From the NCBI RefSeq assembly GCF_029167625.1, contig NZ_CP119145.1:4154001-4218000 (forward strand): DNA of 64,000 nucleotides, read 5' to 3'. Shown piece by piece: positions 44,062 through 52,935 of the stretch. Position 1 is the stretch's first letter. Every line of letters starts with the position of its first letter. The notes beneath the pieces were generated by a model, which worked only from the letters and a program-made list of their open reading frames with translations, was not told where the DNA came from and did not search any database. The position numbers and the translations under genes were made by a program. Source of the stretch: Streptomyces sp. AM 4-1-1. GTDB lineage: Bacteria; Actinomycetota; Actinomycetes; Streptomycetales; Streptomycetaceae.

Positions 44062-44781
44062 ATGACGCACGCACAGAGCGGTTACGCGCGGGGAGCCGGC
44101 CTCGGTCCGGACGCCGCGGTGACCGTCACGACCGAGGGCCTGCCCGGCTGGCTCGACCCCGTCGCCCGCACGGCGCGGACCGTGCGGGCCGCACAGCTCA
44201 GCAGCTTCCTGCCGCCCGAGAGCGGTGCCGGGCGGCAGTCCGCCGTGCTCGTGCTCTTCGGCGAGGGCGAGCGAGGGCCCGAGCTGCTGCTGATGGAGCG
44301 TTCCGGAACCCTCCGTTCCCACGCCGGCCAGCCCTCCTTCCCGGGCGGCGCCCTGGATTCGAACGACGGCGACCAGGCGACGACCGGGCCACTCAGGGCG
44401 GCGCTGCGGGAGGCCGAGGAGGAAACCGGCCTCGATCCCCGGGGCGTACAGCTCTTCGGCGTGCTGCCCCGGCTCTACATCCCGGTGAGCAGCTTCGTCG
44501 TGACGCCGGTCCTCGGCTGGTGGCGGAGCCCGAGCCCGATCGGTGTGGTCGATCCGGCGGAGACGGCCAGAGTCTTCACGGTTCCCGTGGCGGATCTCAC
44601 GGACCCCGCCAACCGCGCGACGGCCGTTCACCCGAGCGGCCATCAGGGCCCGGCGTTCCTGGTCGAATCCGCTCTCGTCTGGGGTTTCACGGCCGGGGTG
44701 ATCGACCGGATTCTGCATTACTCGGGCTGGGAGCGGCCCTGGGACCGGTCCAAGCAGGTCCCGCTCGACTGGCGCTCATGA
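44062..44781 (+). CDS. NUDIX hydrolase, CoA pyrophosphatase-like
   Basis: 239 residues from ATG 44062. The Nudix box is GALDSNDGDQATTGPLRAAL REAEEETGLDP, and the upstream RSGTLRSHAGQPSFPGG matches the UPF0035 signature of CoA-cleaving NUDIX enzymes (NudL/Rv3672c-like). It would hydrolyse CoA or its derivatives to phosphopantetheine and 3',5'-ADP. The frame is open to 43825 through repeat DNA; the chosen start follows GGGGGTG. Cotranscribed with the MarP-like gene 92 bp downstream. Confidence 0.88.
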   Translation: MTHAQSGYARGAGLGPDAAVTVTTEGLPGWLDPVARTARTVRAAQLSSFLPPESGAGRQSAVLVLFGEGERGPELLLMERSGTLRSHAGQPSFPGGALDSNDGDQATTGPLRAALREAEEETGLDPRGVQLFGVLPRLYIPVSSFVVTPVLGWWRSPSPIGVVDPAETARVFTVPVADLTDPANRATAVHPSGHQGPAFLVESALVWGFTAGVIDRILHYSGWERPWDRSKQVPLDWRS

Positions 44782-44873
44782 CAGGCTGACTCCCGTGCTG
44801 CGCTGTTCCGGGCCCCGGCCCGGACCCAGCCGAACGGACAGGGCCCGGTGAAGAATCTGCGAGGCTATTGACG

Positions 44874-46079
44874 GTGAACGTGCTGGACATCCTGCTGCTG
44901 GTCGGCGCCGTGTGGTTCGCGGTCATCGGCTACCGCCAGGGTTTCGTCGTCGGCATCCTCTCGGTGATCGGCTTTCTCGGCGGCGGACTGGTCGCCGTCT
45001 ATCTGCTGCCGATCGTGTGGGATCAGTTGACGAGCGGTGCCGAGGTCTCCACCACGGCAGCCGTCGTCGCGGTCGTCGTCGTGATCGTGTGCGCCTCGGT
45101 CGGGCAGGCCCTGACCACCCACCTCGGCAACAAGCTGCGCCGGTACATCACGTGGTCGCCCGCCCGCGCCGTGGACGCGACGGGCGGCGCCCTGGTGAAC
45201 GTGGTCGCGATGCTGCTGGTCGCATGGCTGATCGGTTCGGCACTGGCCGGTACGGCACTGCCGACACTCGGCAAGGAGGTCCGCAGCTCATCCGTGCTGC
45301 TCGGGATCTCCCGGGTGATGCCGGCCCAGGCGTCCAACTGGTTCACGGACTTCTCCTCGGTCCTCGCGCAGAACGGCTTCCCGCAGGTCTTCAGCCCCTT
45401 CGCCAACGAGCCGATCACCGCCGTCGAGGCACCGGACCCGGCCTTGGCGGGCAGCCCGGTCGCCGCGCGGGCCAAGAAGTCGATCGTCAAGGTCGTGGGC
45501 ACGGCCCCGGGCTGCGGCAAGGTCCTCGAAGGCACCGGGTTCGTCTTCGCCGACCGACGTGTGATGACCAACGCGCACGTCGTCGGTGGAGTCGACGAAC
45601 CGACCGTCCAGATCGGCGGCCAGGGACGGCTGTACGACGCGAAGGTCGTCCTCTACGACTGGCGGCGCGACATCGCCGTACTCGACGTGCCCGACCTCGA
45701 CGCCGAGCCGCTCGCCTTCGCCGACACCGACAGCGACGCGAAGAGCGGCAGCAGCGCCATCGTCGCGGGCTTCCCGGAGAACGGTGCGTACGACGTGCGC
45801 TCGGCGCGCGTGCGCGGCCGTATCAACGCCAACGGCCCCGACATCTACCACCGGGGCAACGTCCGCCGCGATGTGTACTCCCTCTTCGCGACCGTCCGTC
45901 AGGGCAACTCGGGCGGCCCGCTGCTCACCCCGGAGGGCAAGGTGTACGGGGTGGTGTTCGCCAAGTCCCTCGACGATCCGCAGACGGGGTACGCGCTCAC
46001 GGCGGACGAGATCCGCCTGGACATCGAACAGGGCCGTACCGCCAACCAACAGGTGGACAGCCAGTCCTGCGCGCTCTGA
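44874..46079 (+). CDS. MarP-like membrane serine protease with CvpA domain
   Basis: 401 residues from GTG 44874, GAGG nine bases upstream. Four hydrophobic segments in the first 125 residues form a CvpA-type domain. A trypsin-like protease domain follows with catalytic His235 (TNAHVVGG), Asp266 (WRRDIAVL) and Ser346 (GNSGGP). Cys214 (APGCGK) and Cys399 (SQSCAL) occupy the positions of the redox-sensitive disulfide of mycobacterial MarP (Rv3671c). It should sit in the membrane with the protease outside, responding to acid or envelope stress. Confidence 0.93.
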   Translation: MNVLDILLLVGAVWFAVIGYRQGFVVGILSVIGFLGGGLVAVYLLPIVWDQLTSGAEVSTTAAVVAVVVVIVCASVGQALTTHLGNKLRRYITWSPARAVDATGGALVNVVAMLLVAWLIGSALAGTALPTLGKEVRSSSVLLGISRVMPAQASNWFTDFSSVLAQNGFPQVFSPFANEPITAVEAPDPALAGSPVAARAKKSIVKVVGTAPGCGKVLEGTGFVFADRRVMTNAHVVGGVDEPTVQIGGQGRLYDAKVVLYDWRRDIAVLDVPDLDAEPLAFADTDSDAKSGSSAIVAGFPENGAYDVRSARVRGRINANGPDIYHRGNVRRDVYSLFATVRQGNSGGPLLTPEGKVYGVVFAKSLDDPQTGYALTADEIRLDIEQGRTANQQVDSQSCAL

Positions 46080-46615
46080 GACGCCGGCGGTTGCCGGTGG
46101 TCGCGCGTAGTCGCCGACGGCGGCGCCCTCAACGGTGCGGGGGGCCGATGGTGTCAGTTGCGGGGATGGCGCAGTCGCGCCGAGACCCAGCGGGCTCGGC
46201 GGCGAAGAATGTGCGGAATGCCGAGCCGGAGGTCGTGCAGCTCTCGCACATCGGTCACCCGGCCCTGCGGGCCGCCCCCCTCATGAGCGCTCATGCCTGT
46301 GGCCGAGCGGCGGTTGCGCGTTGCATCACCGTAGTCGTGCGTCCAGCCCATACCTCGACGTGTGCCCGTGGCTCATGGTCGGTAATCGCACCGTGCTCAG
46401 CCAATTGGCCTATGCGTCGGGCAATTGGCTGTTCGTAGGACAACTGTGCGCAAGAGGCCGGGACAGGCTCGGGGCGGCGTAGGACGGCTGTGGGACGGCC
46501 GTGGGACGGCTGTGAGGGGCGCCGTGGGGGAGAACGATCGTGGGAGAAGGTCGTGGGACGGCAGACGACGTTCAGCGGTGAGGCGGTCGACGACCCCGCG
46601 GTTGACGGGCAGGGG
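46080..46615. other. Convergent gap between protease and EphE-like genes
   Basis: About 535 bp. It contains one weak small minus-strand ORF (46154-46294, listed separately) and runs of GTGGGACGG-type repeats around 46478-46515. No strong terminator was identified. Confidence 0.4.
46154..46294 (-). CDS. Possible 46-residue basic protein
   Basis: Short minus-strand frame with sequence MSAHEGGGPQGRVTDVRELH and a C-terminus rich in Arg (ILRRRARWVSARLRHPRN). The ordered mixture of residues looks more protein-like than the surrounding shadows, and the frame lies in an otherwise empty gap. No clear ribosome-binding site, no known family. May be an unannotated small protein or chance. Confidence 0.35.
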   Translation of the reverse strand: MSAHEGGGPQGRVTDVRELHDLRLGIPHILRRRARWVSARLRHPRN

Positions 46616-47785
46616 TCAGCGATCCGGCTCGGGGTCTTTCAGCCAGTCGATGAGTTCCGAGGAGAACCCGTCCGGGTCCTCCTCGTGCGGGAAGTGTCCG
46701 AGACCGTCGAAGAGTCGCCACCGGTAAGGGGCTTCGACGTACTCACCCGAACCCGCCGCGCTCCGCGTGCGCACCGCGTGATCGAGCGAACCGTGCAGAT
46801 GCAGCGTGGGCACCCGCACCGGCCGCTTCATCCGCCGGTAGAACTGGACGCCGTCCGGGCGCGCCAGGGAACGCACCATCCAGCGGTACGGCTCGATGGA
46901 GCAGTGCGCCGTCGAAGGGATGCACATCGCGCGCCGGTACACGTCCACCGCCGCGTCGTCAGGGAAGTCCGCCGTGCGCGGCCCGGCCCAGTCGCGGATC
47001 AGCCGGCCGACCAACGCCCCGTCGTCCGCCACGAGCTGACGTTCGGGCAGCCAGGGGCGCTGAAAGCCCCAGATGTACGAGCCCGCCCGGGTCTGCGCGA
47101 AGTCGGAGAGCATCGCCGAACGCCAGCGGCGCGGGTGCGGCATCGATGAGACGACCAGCCGACGCACCAGCTTCGGGCGCATCACCGCGGCCGTCCAGGC
47201 GAGGTATCCGCCCATGTCATGGCCGACCAACGCGGCGTCGGGCTCACCGAGCGAACGGATCACACCGGTGATGTCGAGCGCCAGATTGGCGGGATCGTAG
47301 CCCCGGGGCGTGCGGTCGCTGCCGCCCACGCCCCGCAGATCCATCGCCACCGCACGGAAACCGGCGTCGGCGAGCGCGGTCAGCTGATGCCGCCAGGTCC
47401 ACCAGAACTGCGGGAAACCGTGCAGCAGCAGTACCAACGGGCCGTCACCCATCTCGGCGATGTGGAAGCGCGCCCCGTTGGCCGCCACGTCACGGTGTGT
47501 CCAGGGGCCGTCGAGACGCACGGGCCCCCCGGAACCGATCGATGAGCCGGTCGGGGCCACCGACGATCCTGTCGGGACGAGGAGCCCGGCAGCTCCGCCG
47601 ATGCCCGGCTGACCCGGCTCACTCCGTTCGCCTCGTTCACCTGAGCTGCCCGGTCCACCGGGTGCGCCCGCTTCGACGAACGGCCCATCGGTCCGGACGG
47701 AGTCGGCCGGGTCCGCCGACACCATCGAGTTCGCCGGGTCGACGGGGTCGGCCGGGCCGGTTGAGCGGGGATCGGGTGCGGTCAT
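46616..47785 (-). CDS. Alpha/beta hydrolase, EphE-like epoxide hydrolase
   Basis: 389 residues, of which the first about 88 are Pro/Ser/Gly-rich. The hydrolase domain has HGFPQFWWTWR (HGxP oxyanion motif), nucleophile Asp in VGHDMGGYLAWT, and a C-terminal His in DGLGHFPHEE. This set is that of epoxide hydrolases and dehalogenase-type enzymes, and the position matches ephE (Rv3670). GTG 47521 would remove the disordered leader, but the 4-bp overlap with the upstream holin-like gene supports the long start. Substrate unknown. Confidence 0.87.
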   Translation of the reverse strand: MTAPDPRSTGPADPVDPANSMVSADPADSVRTDGPFVEAGAPGGPGSSGERGERSEPGQPGIGGAAGLLVPTGSSVAPTGSSIGSGGPVRLDGPWTHRDVAANGARFHIAEMGDGPLVLLLHGFPQFWWTWRHQLTALADAGFRAVAMDLRGVGGSDRTPRGYDPANLALDITGVIRSLGEPDAALVGHDMGGYLAWTAAVMRPKLVRRLVVSSMPHPRRWRSAMLSDFAQTRAGSYIWGFQRPWLPERQLVADDGALVGRLIRDWAGPRTADFPDDAAVDVYRRAMCIPSTAHCSIEPYRWMVRSLARPDGVQFYRRMKRPVRVPTLHLHGSLDHAVRTRSAAGSGEYVEAPYRWRLFDGLGHFPHEEDPDGFSSELIDWLKDPEPDR

Positions 47786-48378
47786 GTGGTCGAGCGTGTC
47801 ACAGACGGCGCCTTGTCCTGGGCCGCACCGGACGCACCGGCCTTCTCCAGCAGCGTGCTGCCCGTACCCGTGGCTGCCGCACTCGTCCCCGTACCCGCTA
47901 CGCTGCCCGCGCTGACCGTGCTGCCGCCGATGCTCTTGCGGCTCGTGCGTCCCGTGCCCTCCGGACGGGGGTGCGGCTTGACGCCCTGGAGCACCGCCGC
48001 GGTCTGCTTGGCCGCCGCGATGGTCTTCTCCGGCGGCTTGACCTTCTTGAACTTGGCGATGGCCAGCAGCGCCAGCACGATCGCCAGCAGGACGAACGCG
48101 CCACCCACGATCAGGAACGACCAGGCGAGCCCGAGTCCCAGATTGTGGATTCCGTAGGCGGCGGCGAAGCTCAGCACCGGCACGGCGAACAGCACCAGCA
48201 CGCCCGCGACGATGAACGCCACCCCGCCGATGACACCGCGCTTGACGTCCTGTCGTACTTCCGCCTTGGCCAGGGCGATCTCGTCGTGAACCAGTGCGGA
48301 CAGCTCGGCCGTCGCAGTCGCGACCAACTGCCCGAGACTGCGCTCCGCACCGCCCGCGTAATTGCCGGGGTCGCTCAT
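47782..48378 (-). CDS. Phage-holin-like membrane protein (DUF1469-type)
   Basis: 198 residues. An N-terminal amphipathic region (SLGQLVATATAELSALVHDEIALAKAEV) precedes two membrane helices (GGVAFIVAGVLVLFAVPVL and WSFLIVGGAFVLLAIVLALLAI), the pattern of the Phage_holin_3_6 / DUF1469 family. A basic then Thr/Ser/Gly-rich tail follows. The function of chromosomal members is unknown, possibly membrane organisation. It lies between nhaA (39 bp) and the EphE-like gene (overlapping), matching Rv3669 in mycobacteria. Confidence 0.85.
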   Translation of the reverse strand: MSDPGNYAGGAERSLGQLVATATAELSALVHDEIALAKAEVRQDVKRGVIGGVAFIVAGVLVLFAVPVLSFAAAYGIHNLGLGLAWSFLIVGGAFVLLAIVLALLAIAKFKKVKPPEKTIAAAKQTAAVLQGVKPHPRPEGTGRTSRKSIGGSTVSAGSVAGTGTSAAATGTGSTLLEKAGASGAAQDKAPSVTRSTT

Positions 48379-48417
48379 CCCTGACTCCCTCTCCTCTTCG
48401 ACACGTCCGATGTCAGA

Positions 48418-49824
48418 TCATGCCGGACTGTCCGGCTTGTTGCTCGCTGCCCCCGCCAGTTGGGCAAGGCGTCGGTGCTCGGCCGCCTTCCTCTCGTGGA
48501 TCGCGGCCATCCGCAGGTGGTACGCCGGATCGTCCTGCTCGTACACATCCGGTACGCCGGACTCGTCCTCGTCCCGCTCCTCCGCGTCGACCAGCTCACG
48601 ATGTCTGCGTACCCGCAGTTTGAGCAGTACACCGGAGATTACGGCGGCGATCAGCGAACCGATCAGAACGGCGGCCTTGATCTCGTTGACCAGACCGGTG
48701 TCGGCATCGAAGGCCAGCTCGCCGATGAGGAGGGAGACGGTGAAGCCGATTCCGGCGAGCGAGGCGACCGCGAAGACATCGGCCCAGGCCAGATCCTTGT
48801 TCAGCTCCGCCTTGGTGAAACGGGTGGTGAGCCAGGTGCCGCCGAAGATGCCGATCGTCTTGCCGACGACCAGACCGAGAACGACGCCCAGTGTCTCGGG
48901 ACGGGTGAAGACATGGGCCAGTGCGCCGCCGGAGAGGGAGACCCCCGCCGAGAACAGGGCGAACAACGGCACGGCGAGACCGGCGGACAGCGGGCGGATC
49001 AGATGCTCGATCCGCTCACCGGGGGAGTGGTCCTCGCCCTCACGCCTGGTGCAGCGCAGCATCAGCCCCATGGCCACACCGGCGATGGTGGCGTGGACAC
49101 CGCTGTTGTACATGAGGCCCCAGACGACCAGGGCGAGCGGGACGTACACGTACCAGCCGCGTACCCCGACGCGCAGCAGCAGCCAGAAGAGGGCGAGGCC
49201 GACGAAGGCGCCGGCGAGTGCCAGGAGGTCGATGTCAGCGGTGAAGAAGACCGCGATGATCAGGATCGCGAAGAGGTCGTCGACGACGGCGAGGGTGAGC
49301 AGGAAGGCGCGCAGTGCGGACGGGAGCGAGGTTCCGATGACCGCGAGGACGGCGAGTGCGAACGCGATGTCGGTGGCGGTCGGGACGGCCCAGCCCGAGG
49401 TGGAACCGTCGCCGAGGACGTTCACCAGGGTGTAGACGACGGCCGGGACGGCCATGCCGCACAGTGCGGCGGCGACCGGGAGCGCGGCGGCTCTCGGATC
49501 GCGCAGTTCTCCCGCGACCAGCTCACGCTTGAGTTCGACGCCCGCGACGAAGAAGAAGACGGCGAGCAGGCCGTCGGCCGCCCAGTGCTCCACCGAGAGG
49601 TTCAGCCCCAGCGACTCCGGCCCGAAATGGAAGCCGCTGACGGCGCCGTAACTCCCGCCGAACGTGTTCGCCCAGATCAGCGCCCCGATGGCGGCGACCA
49701 GCAGGATGACCCCGCCGACGGTCTCGGTACGCAGAGCGTCCGCGACGAAGTTCCGCTCGGGGAGGGGCAGCCGGCCGAGCAGGCTGCGGCGGGGGGAAGG
49801 GGGCAGGGGGGCGGGCGCGGCCAC
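48418..49824 (-). CDS. nhaA: Na+/H+ antiporter NhaA
   Basis: 468 residues from GTG 49824, which has GGAGG upstream. About twelve membrane segments. The paired ion-binding aspartates are visible in VVDDLFAILIIAVFF, with the partner aspartate in PTATDIAFALAVLAVIG. The pH-sensor end FFFVAGVELKRELVAGELRDP is also typical. A charged C-terminal tail of about 60 residues (EERDEDESGVPDVYEQDDP) is an extension beyond E. coli NhaA. It exports sodium in exchange for protons. Confidence 0.93.
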   Translation of the reverse strand: MAAPAPLPPSPRRSLLGRLPLPERNFVADALRTETVGGVILLVAAIGALIWANTFGGSYGAVSGFHFGPESLGLNLSVEHWAADGLLAVFFFVAGVELKRELVAGELRDPRAAALPVAAALCGMAVPAVVYTLVNVLGDGSTSGWAVPTATDIAFALAVLAVIGTSLPSALRAFLLTLAVVDDLFAILIIAVFFTADIDLLALAGAFVGLALFWLLLRVGVRGWYVYVPLALVVWGLMYNSGVHATIAGVAMGLMLRCTRREGEDHSPGERIEHLIRPLSAGLAVPLFALFSAGVSLSGGALAHVFTRPETLGVVLGLVVGKTIGIFGGTWLTTRFTKAELNKDLAWADVFAVASLAGIGFTVSLLIGELAFDADTGLVNEIKAAVLIGSLIAAVISGVLLKLRVRRHRELVDAEERDEDESGVPDVYEQDDPAYHLRMAAIHERKAAEHRRLAQLAGAASNKPDSPA

Positions 49825-50187
49825 GAGTGAGGACCTCCGGGTCGGTACGGCAGCGATGGCATGGCTGATGCACTTGCCGACCAGACTTCCCGGCACCCCT
49901 GTGGAGTTTCTTTTGAAGTTGTTGACGTGACGTAGGCACGTTGTTGACGCACGAACACTGTACCCGGGGGTGCGCGGGGCCGTATCCAGTGATCACGACT
50001 CTAAGCGGCCGATGGGCACCCGGCGCGTTGCCGGATGCCCATCGGGGACGAACTCACCGCCGTGGCGGTCTCGGCGGCGTGCACCGGTGGAGGCACAGAG
50101 TTACCTGTGCGTAGCCGGTACCAGCGGTACGGCCGTGCCGCTGGTACCGGTACCAGCGCCGCCGGCGCCGCCGAGCTGGGTCAGTCC
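49825..50187. other. Intergenic region acsA / nhaA
   Basis: About 360 bp between codirectional genes; it carries the acsA terminator and must hold the nhaA promoter. No gene supported. Confidence 0.4.
50115..50150. terminator. Terminator downstream of acsA
   Basis: CCGGTACCAGCGGTAC / GTGCCGCTGGTACCGG (16-bp stem, one G-T pair), loop GGCC, about 40 bp beyond the acsA stop on the minus strand. Confidence 0.85.
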
Positions 50188-52146
50188 TCAGTCCTCCGAG
50201 GAGGAGGACGGCAGCTGCGTCTGGATGAGGTCCATCACCGAGGAGTCGGTGAGCGTGGTGACATCGCCCAGCTCGCGGTTCTCGGCGACATCGCGCAGCA
50301 GACGACGCATGATCTTGCCGGAGCGGGTCTTCGGCAGCTCGGCCACCGGGAGGATTCGCTTGGGCTTGGCGATCGGCCCGAGCGTGGCACCGACGTGGTT
50401 GCGCAGGTCCGCGACCAGTTCGTCGGACGCGGACGCCGTGCCACGGAGGATCACGAACGCGACGATGGACTGACCGGTCGTCTCGTCGGCCGCACCGACC
50501 ACGGCCGCCTCGGCCACCGAGGGGTGCGAGACGAGCGCCGACTCGACCTCGGTGGTCGAGATGTTGTGGCCGGAGACCAGCATGACGTCATCGACCCGGC
50601 CGAGCAGCCAGATGTCGCCGTCGTCGTCCTTCTTCGCGCCGTCACCCGCGAAGTACTTGCCTTCGAAACGCGACCAGTAGGTGTCGAGGAAACGCTGGTC
50701 GTCGCGCCAGATGGTGCGCAGCATCGACGGCCACGGCTCGGTGAGGACGAGGTAGCCGCCCCCTCCGTCCGGAACCTCCTTCGCCTCGTCGTCCACGACG
50801 GTGGCGGAGATACCCGGCAGTGCGCGCTGCGCCGAACCGGGCTTGGTCGCCGTCACACCGGGCAGCGGCGAGATCATCATGGCGCCGGTCTCGGTCTGCC
50901 ACCAGGTGTCCACGATCGGACACTTGTCGGCGCCGATGTGCTTGCGGTACCACATCCACGCCTCGGGGTTGATCGGCTCACCGACCGAACCGAGGACGCG
51001 CAGCGACGACAGGTCGAACTTCGCGGGGATGTCGTCTCCCCACTTCATGAACGTACGGATCGCGGTCGGCGCCGTGTAGAGGATCGACACCCCGTACTTC
51101 TGGACGATCTCCCAGAAACGCCCCTGGTGGGGGGTGTCGGGCGTCCCCTCGTACATCACCTGGGTCGCGCCGTTGGCCAGCGGCCCGTACACGATGTACG
51201 AGTGACCGGTCACCCAGCCGATGTCGGCGGTGCACCAGTAGACGTCGGTCTCCGGCTTGAGGTCGAAGACCGCGTGGTGGGTGTACGCCGCCTGGGTGAG
51301 GTAGCCACCGGAGGTGTGCAGGATGCCCTTCGGCTTACCCGTCGTCCCCGACGTGTACAGGATGAAGAGCGGCTGCTCGGCCTCGAACGCCTCGGGGGTG
51401 TGCTCCGCCGACTGGCGGGCGGTGATCTCGTGCCACCAGATGTCGCGGCCCTCGGTCCAGGCGGTGTCCTGCCCGGTGCGGCGCACGACGAGGACGTGCT
51501 CGACACTCTCGATACGAGAGACGGCCTCGTCCACGGCGGGCTTCAGCGCGGACGGCTTGCCCCGGCGGTAGCCGCCGTCGGAGGTGATGACGACCCGGGC
51601 GTCCGCGTCCTGGATGCGGGTGGCGATCGCGTCGGCGGAGAAGCCGCCGAAGACCACCGAGTGCGCGGCGCCGATACGGGCGCAGGCCAGCATCGCGATG
51701 GCGGCCTCGGGAATCATCGGCAGATAGACGGCGACCCGGTCGCCCTGACCGACACCGAGCTCGGTGAGGGCGTTGGCGGCCCTGGAGACCTCGTCCTTCA
51801 GCTCGGCGTAGGTGATCGCACGGCTGTCACCGGGCTCACCCTCGAAGTGGATGGCGACACGGTCACCGTTGCCCGCTTCTACATGACGGTCCACGCAGTT
51901 GTACGCGACGTTCAGCTTGCCGTCCGCGAACCACTTCGCGAAGGGCGGGTTCGTCCAGTCGAGTGTTTCGGTCGGCTCCGTTGCCCACGTCAGGCGTCGG
52001 GCCTGCTCGGCCCAGAAGCCCAGCCGGTCCGCCTCGGCCTGCTCGTAGGCCTCCGCCTTGACGTTGGCGTTCGCGGCCAGATCGGCAGGCGGTACGAACC
52101 GCCGCTCCTCTTTGAGCATGTTGGAGATGGAAGGACGATCGCTCAC
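50188..52146 (-). CDS. acsA: Acetyl-CoA synthetase
   Basis: 652 residues from GTG 52146, preceded by GAAGGGA. Adenylating motifs: [16 protein letters not shown] (P-loop-like), [42 protein letters not shown], and the regulatory lysine in [14 protein letters not shown]. It converts acetate, ATP and CoA to acetyl-CoA. In actinobacteria this lysine is acetylated to switch the enzyme off. Position beside nhaA and the epoxide hydrolase matches the conserved actinobacterial block. Confidence 0.96.
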   Translation of the reverse strand: MSDRPSISNMLKEERRFVPPADLAANANVKAEAYEQAEADRLGFWAEQARRLTWATEPTETLDWTNPPFAKWFADGKLNVAYNCVDRHVEAGNGDRVAIHFEGEPGDSRAITYAELKDEVSRAANALTELGVGQGDRVAVYLPMIPEAAIAMLACARIGAAHSVVFGGFSADAIATRIQDADARVVITSDGGYRRGKPSALKPAVDEAVSRIESVEHVLVVRRTGQDTAWTEGRDIWWHEITARQSAEHTPEAFEAEQPLFILYTSGTTGKPKGILHTSGGYLTQAAYTHHAVFDLKPETDVYWCTADIGWVTGHSYIVYGPLANGATQVMYEGTPDTPHQGRFWEIVQKYGVSILYTAPTAIRTFMKWGDDIPAKFDLSSLRVLGSVGEPINPEAWMWYRKHIGADKCPIVDTWWQTETGAMMISPLPGVTATKPGSAQRALPGISATVVDDEAKEVPDGGGGYLVLTEPWPSMLRTIWRDDQRFLDTYWSRFEGKYFAGDGAKKDDDGDIWLLGRVDDVMLVSGHNISTTEVESALVSHPSVAEAAVVGAADETTGQSIVAFVILRGTASASDELVADLRNHVGATLGPIAKPKRILPVAELPKTRSGKIMRRLLRDVAENRELGDVTTLTDSSVMDLIQTQLPSSSSED

Positions 52147-52935
52147 TGTCCCTTCATCTCCTCGAGCAGATTGGCCAGGCTTACGTTGCTCACGACATCT
52201 CCCATTCCCAGGGTGTCCGTTGTGTCCCAGGGCATAGCTCATCAGGCCAAAGGCCAGGTGACAAGGGTCTACCAGGAATTGGTTTAGACCTGTGTCTCCT
52301 GTATGGAGGCCCGGGCCCGTTTCTGCGTGCGGCATGGCGCGACACGGAAAGCAGGACCACAAAGTCTCACGGACGAGAGGCGAACGTGGTTCAGGCGCTC
52401 ACATATTGGACGGCCGCCGGTATGTCCTGCACGTCTCGCGACTCGCCTCGCAGTCTCGGAGAACCTGCCCGGTGGCTCAGGACATTCCAGGTGTCCCAGG
52501 CGTACCGGGCACTTCGGATGCCTCGTACGTCCGCTCTACTGCCTGCCGTATCCATCACGTCCTTCGCACATCTCGGTCGCCCGATCCTGTAAGGGCGGCC
52601 GAAACCCCTCAGGCTTGTCGGTAGCGAGGGGCTTGCCGCTACCGAGAGGGTGGCCGGGGCTGACAGGGGCGAAGACCTCGTCGAGGTCCGTACCGGCACC
52701 GGTGCCGGCGCCCTCGGTCAGAAGATACGCCTGCGTCTCGTTCACATGGAAGTGCAGGTCGTACCGGCGCGGACGCACCCCGCAGCCTTTCCCGGCGCGA
52801 GCACCGCGCGCCACCGCGCCACCGATCGTGGGCCAGGAAACGATCCGGCTGCTGGGCGTCGCCGATGAGGCCGAGTGCTCCACGGTGTCTGTGGGCAGCC
52901 GCCCCGAGACGCGTCGGACCGCGATCTCAAGCCGT
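52147..52935. other. Long intergenic region, sulP to acsA
   Basis: About 790 bp, unusually long for this core region. It must hold the acsA promoter. A 115-residue minus-strand frame (52536-52883) with RRYDLHFHVNETQAYLLTE is the only candidate gene and is not convincing. No carbonic-anhydrase motif is seen, although close relatives of the SulP protein carry that domain downstream. Confidence 0.4.

Noticed and set aside
48460..49830. 456-residue plus-strand frame across nhaA
   Set aside because: Very acidic Glu/Asp/Gln-rich shadow of membrane-protein codons.
52536..52883. 115-residue minus-strand ORF between sulP and acsA
   Set aside because: A short protein-like stretch is present, but there is no clear start, family or conserved context; left as a remark in the intergenic entry.
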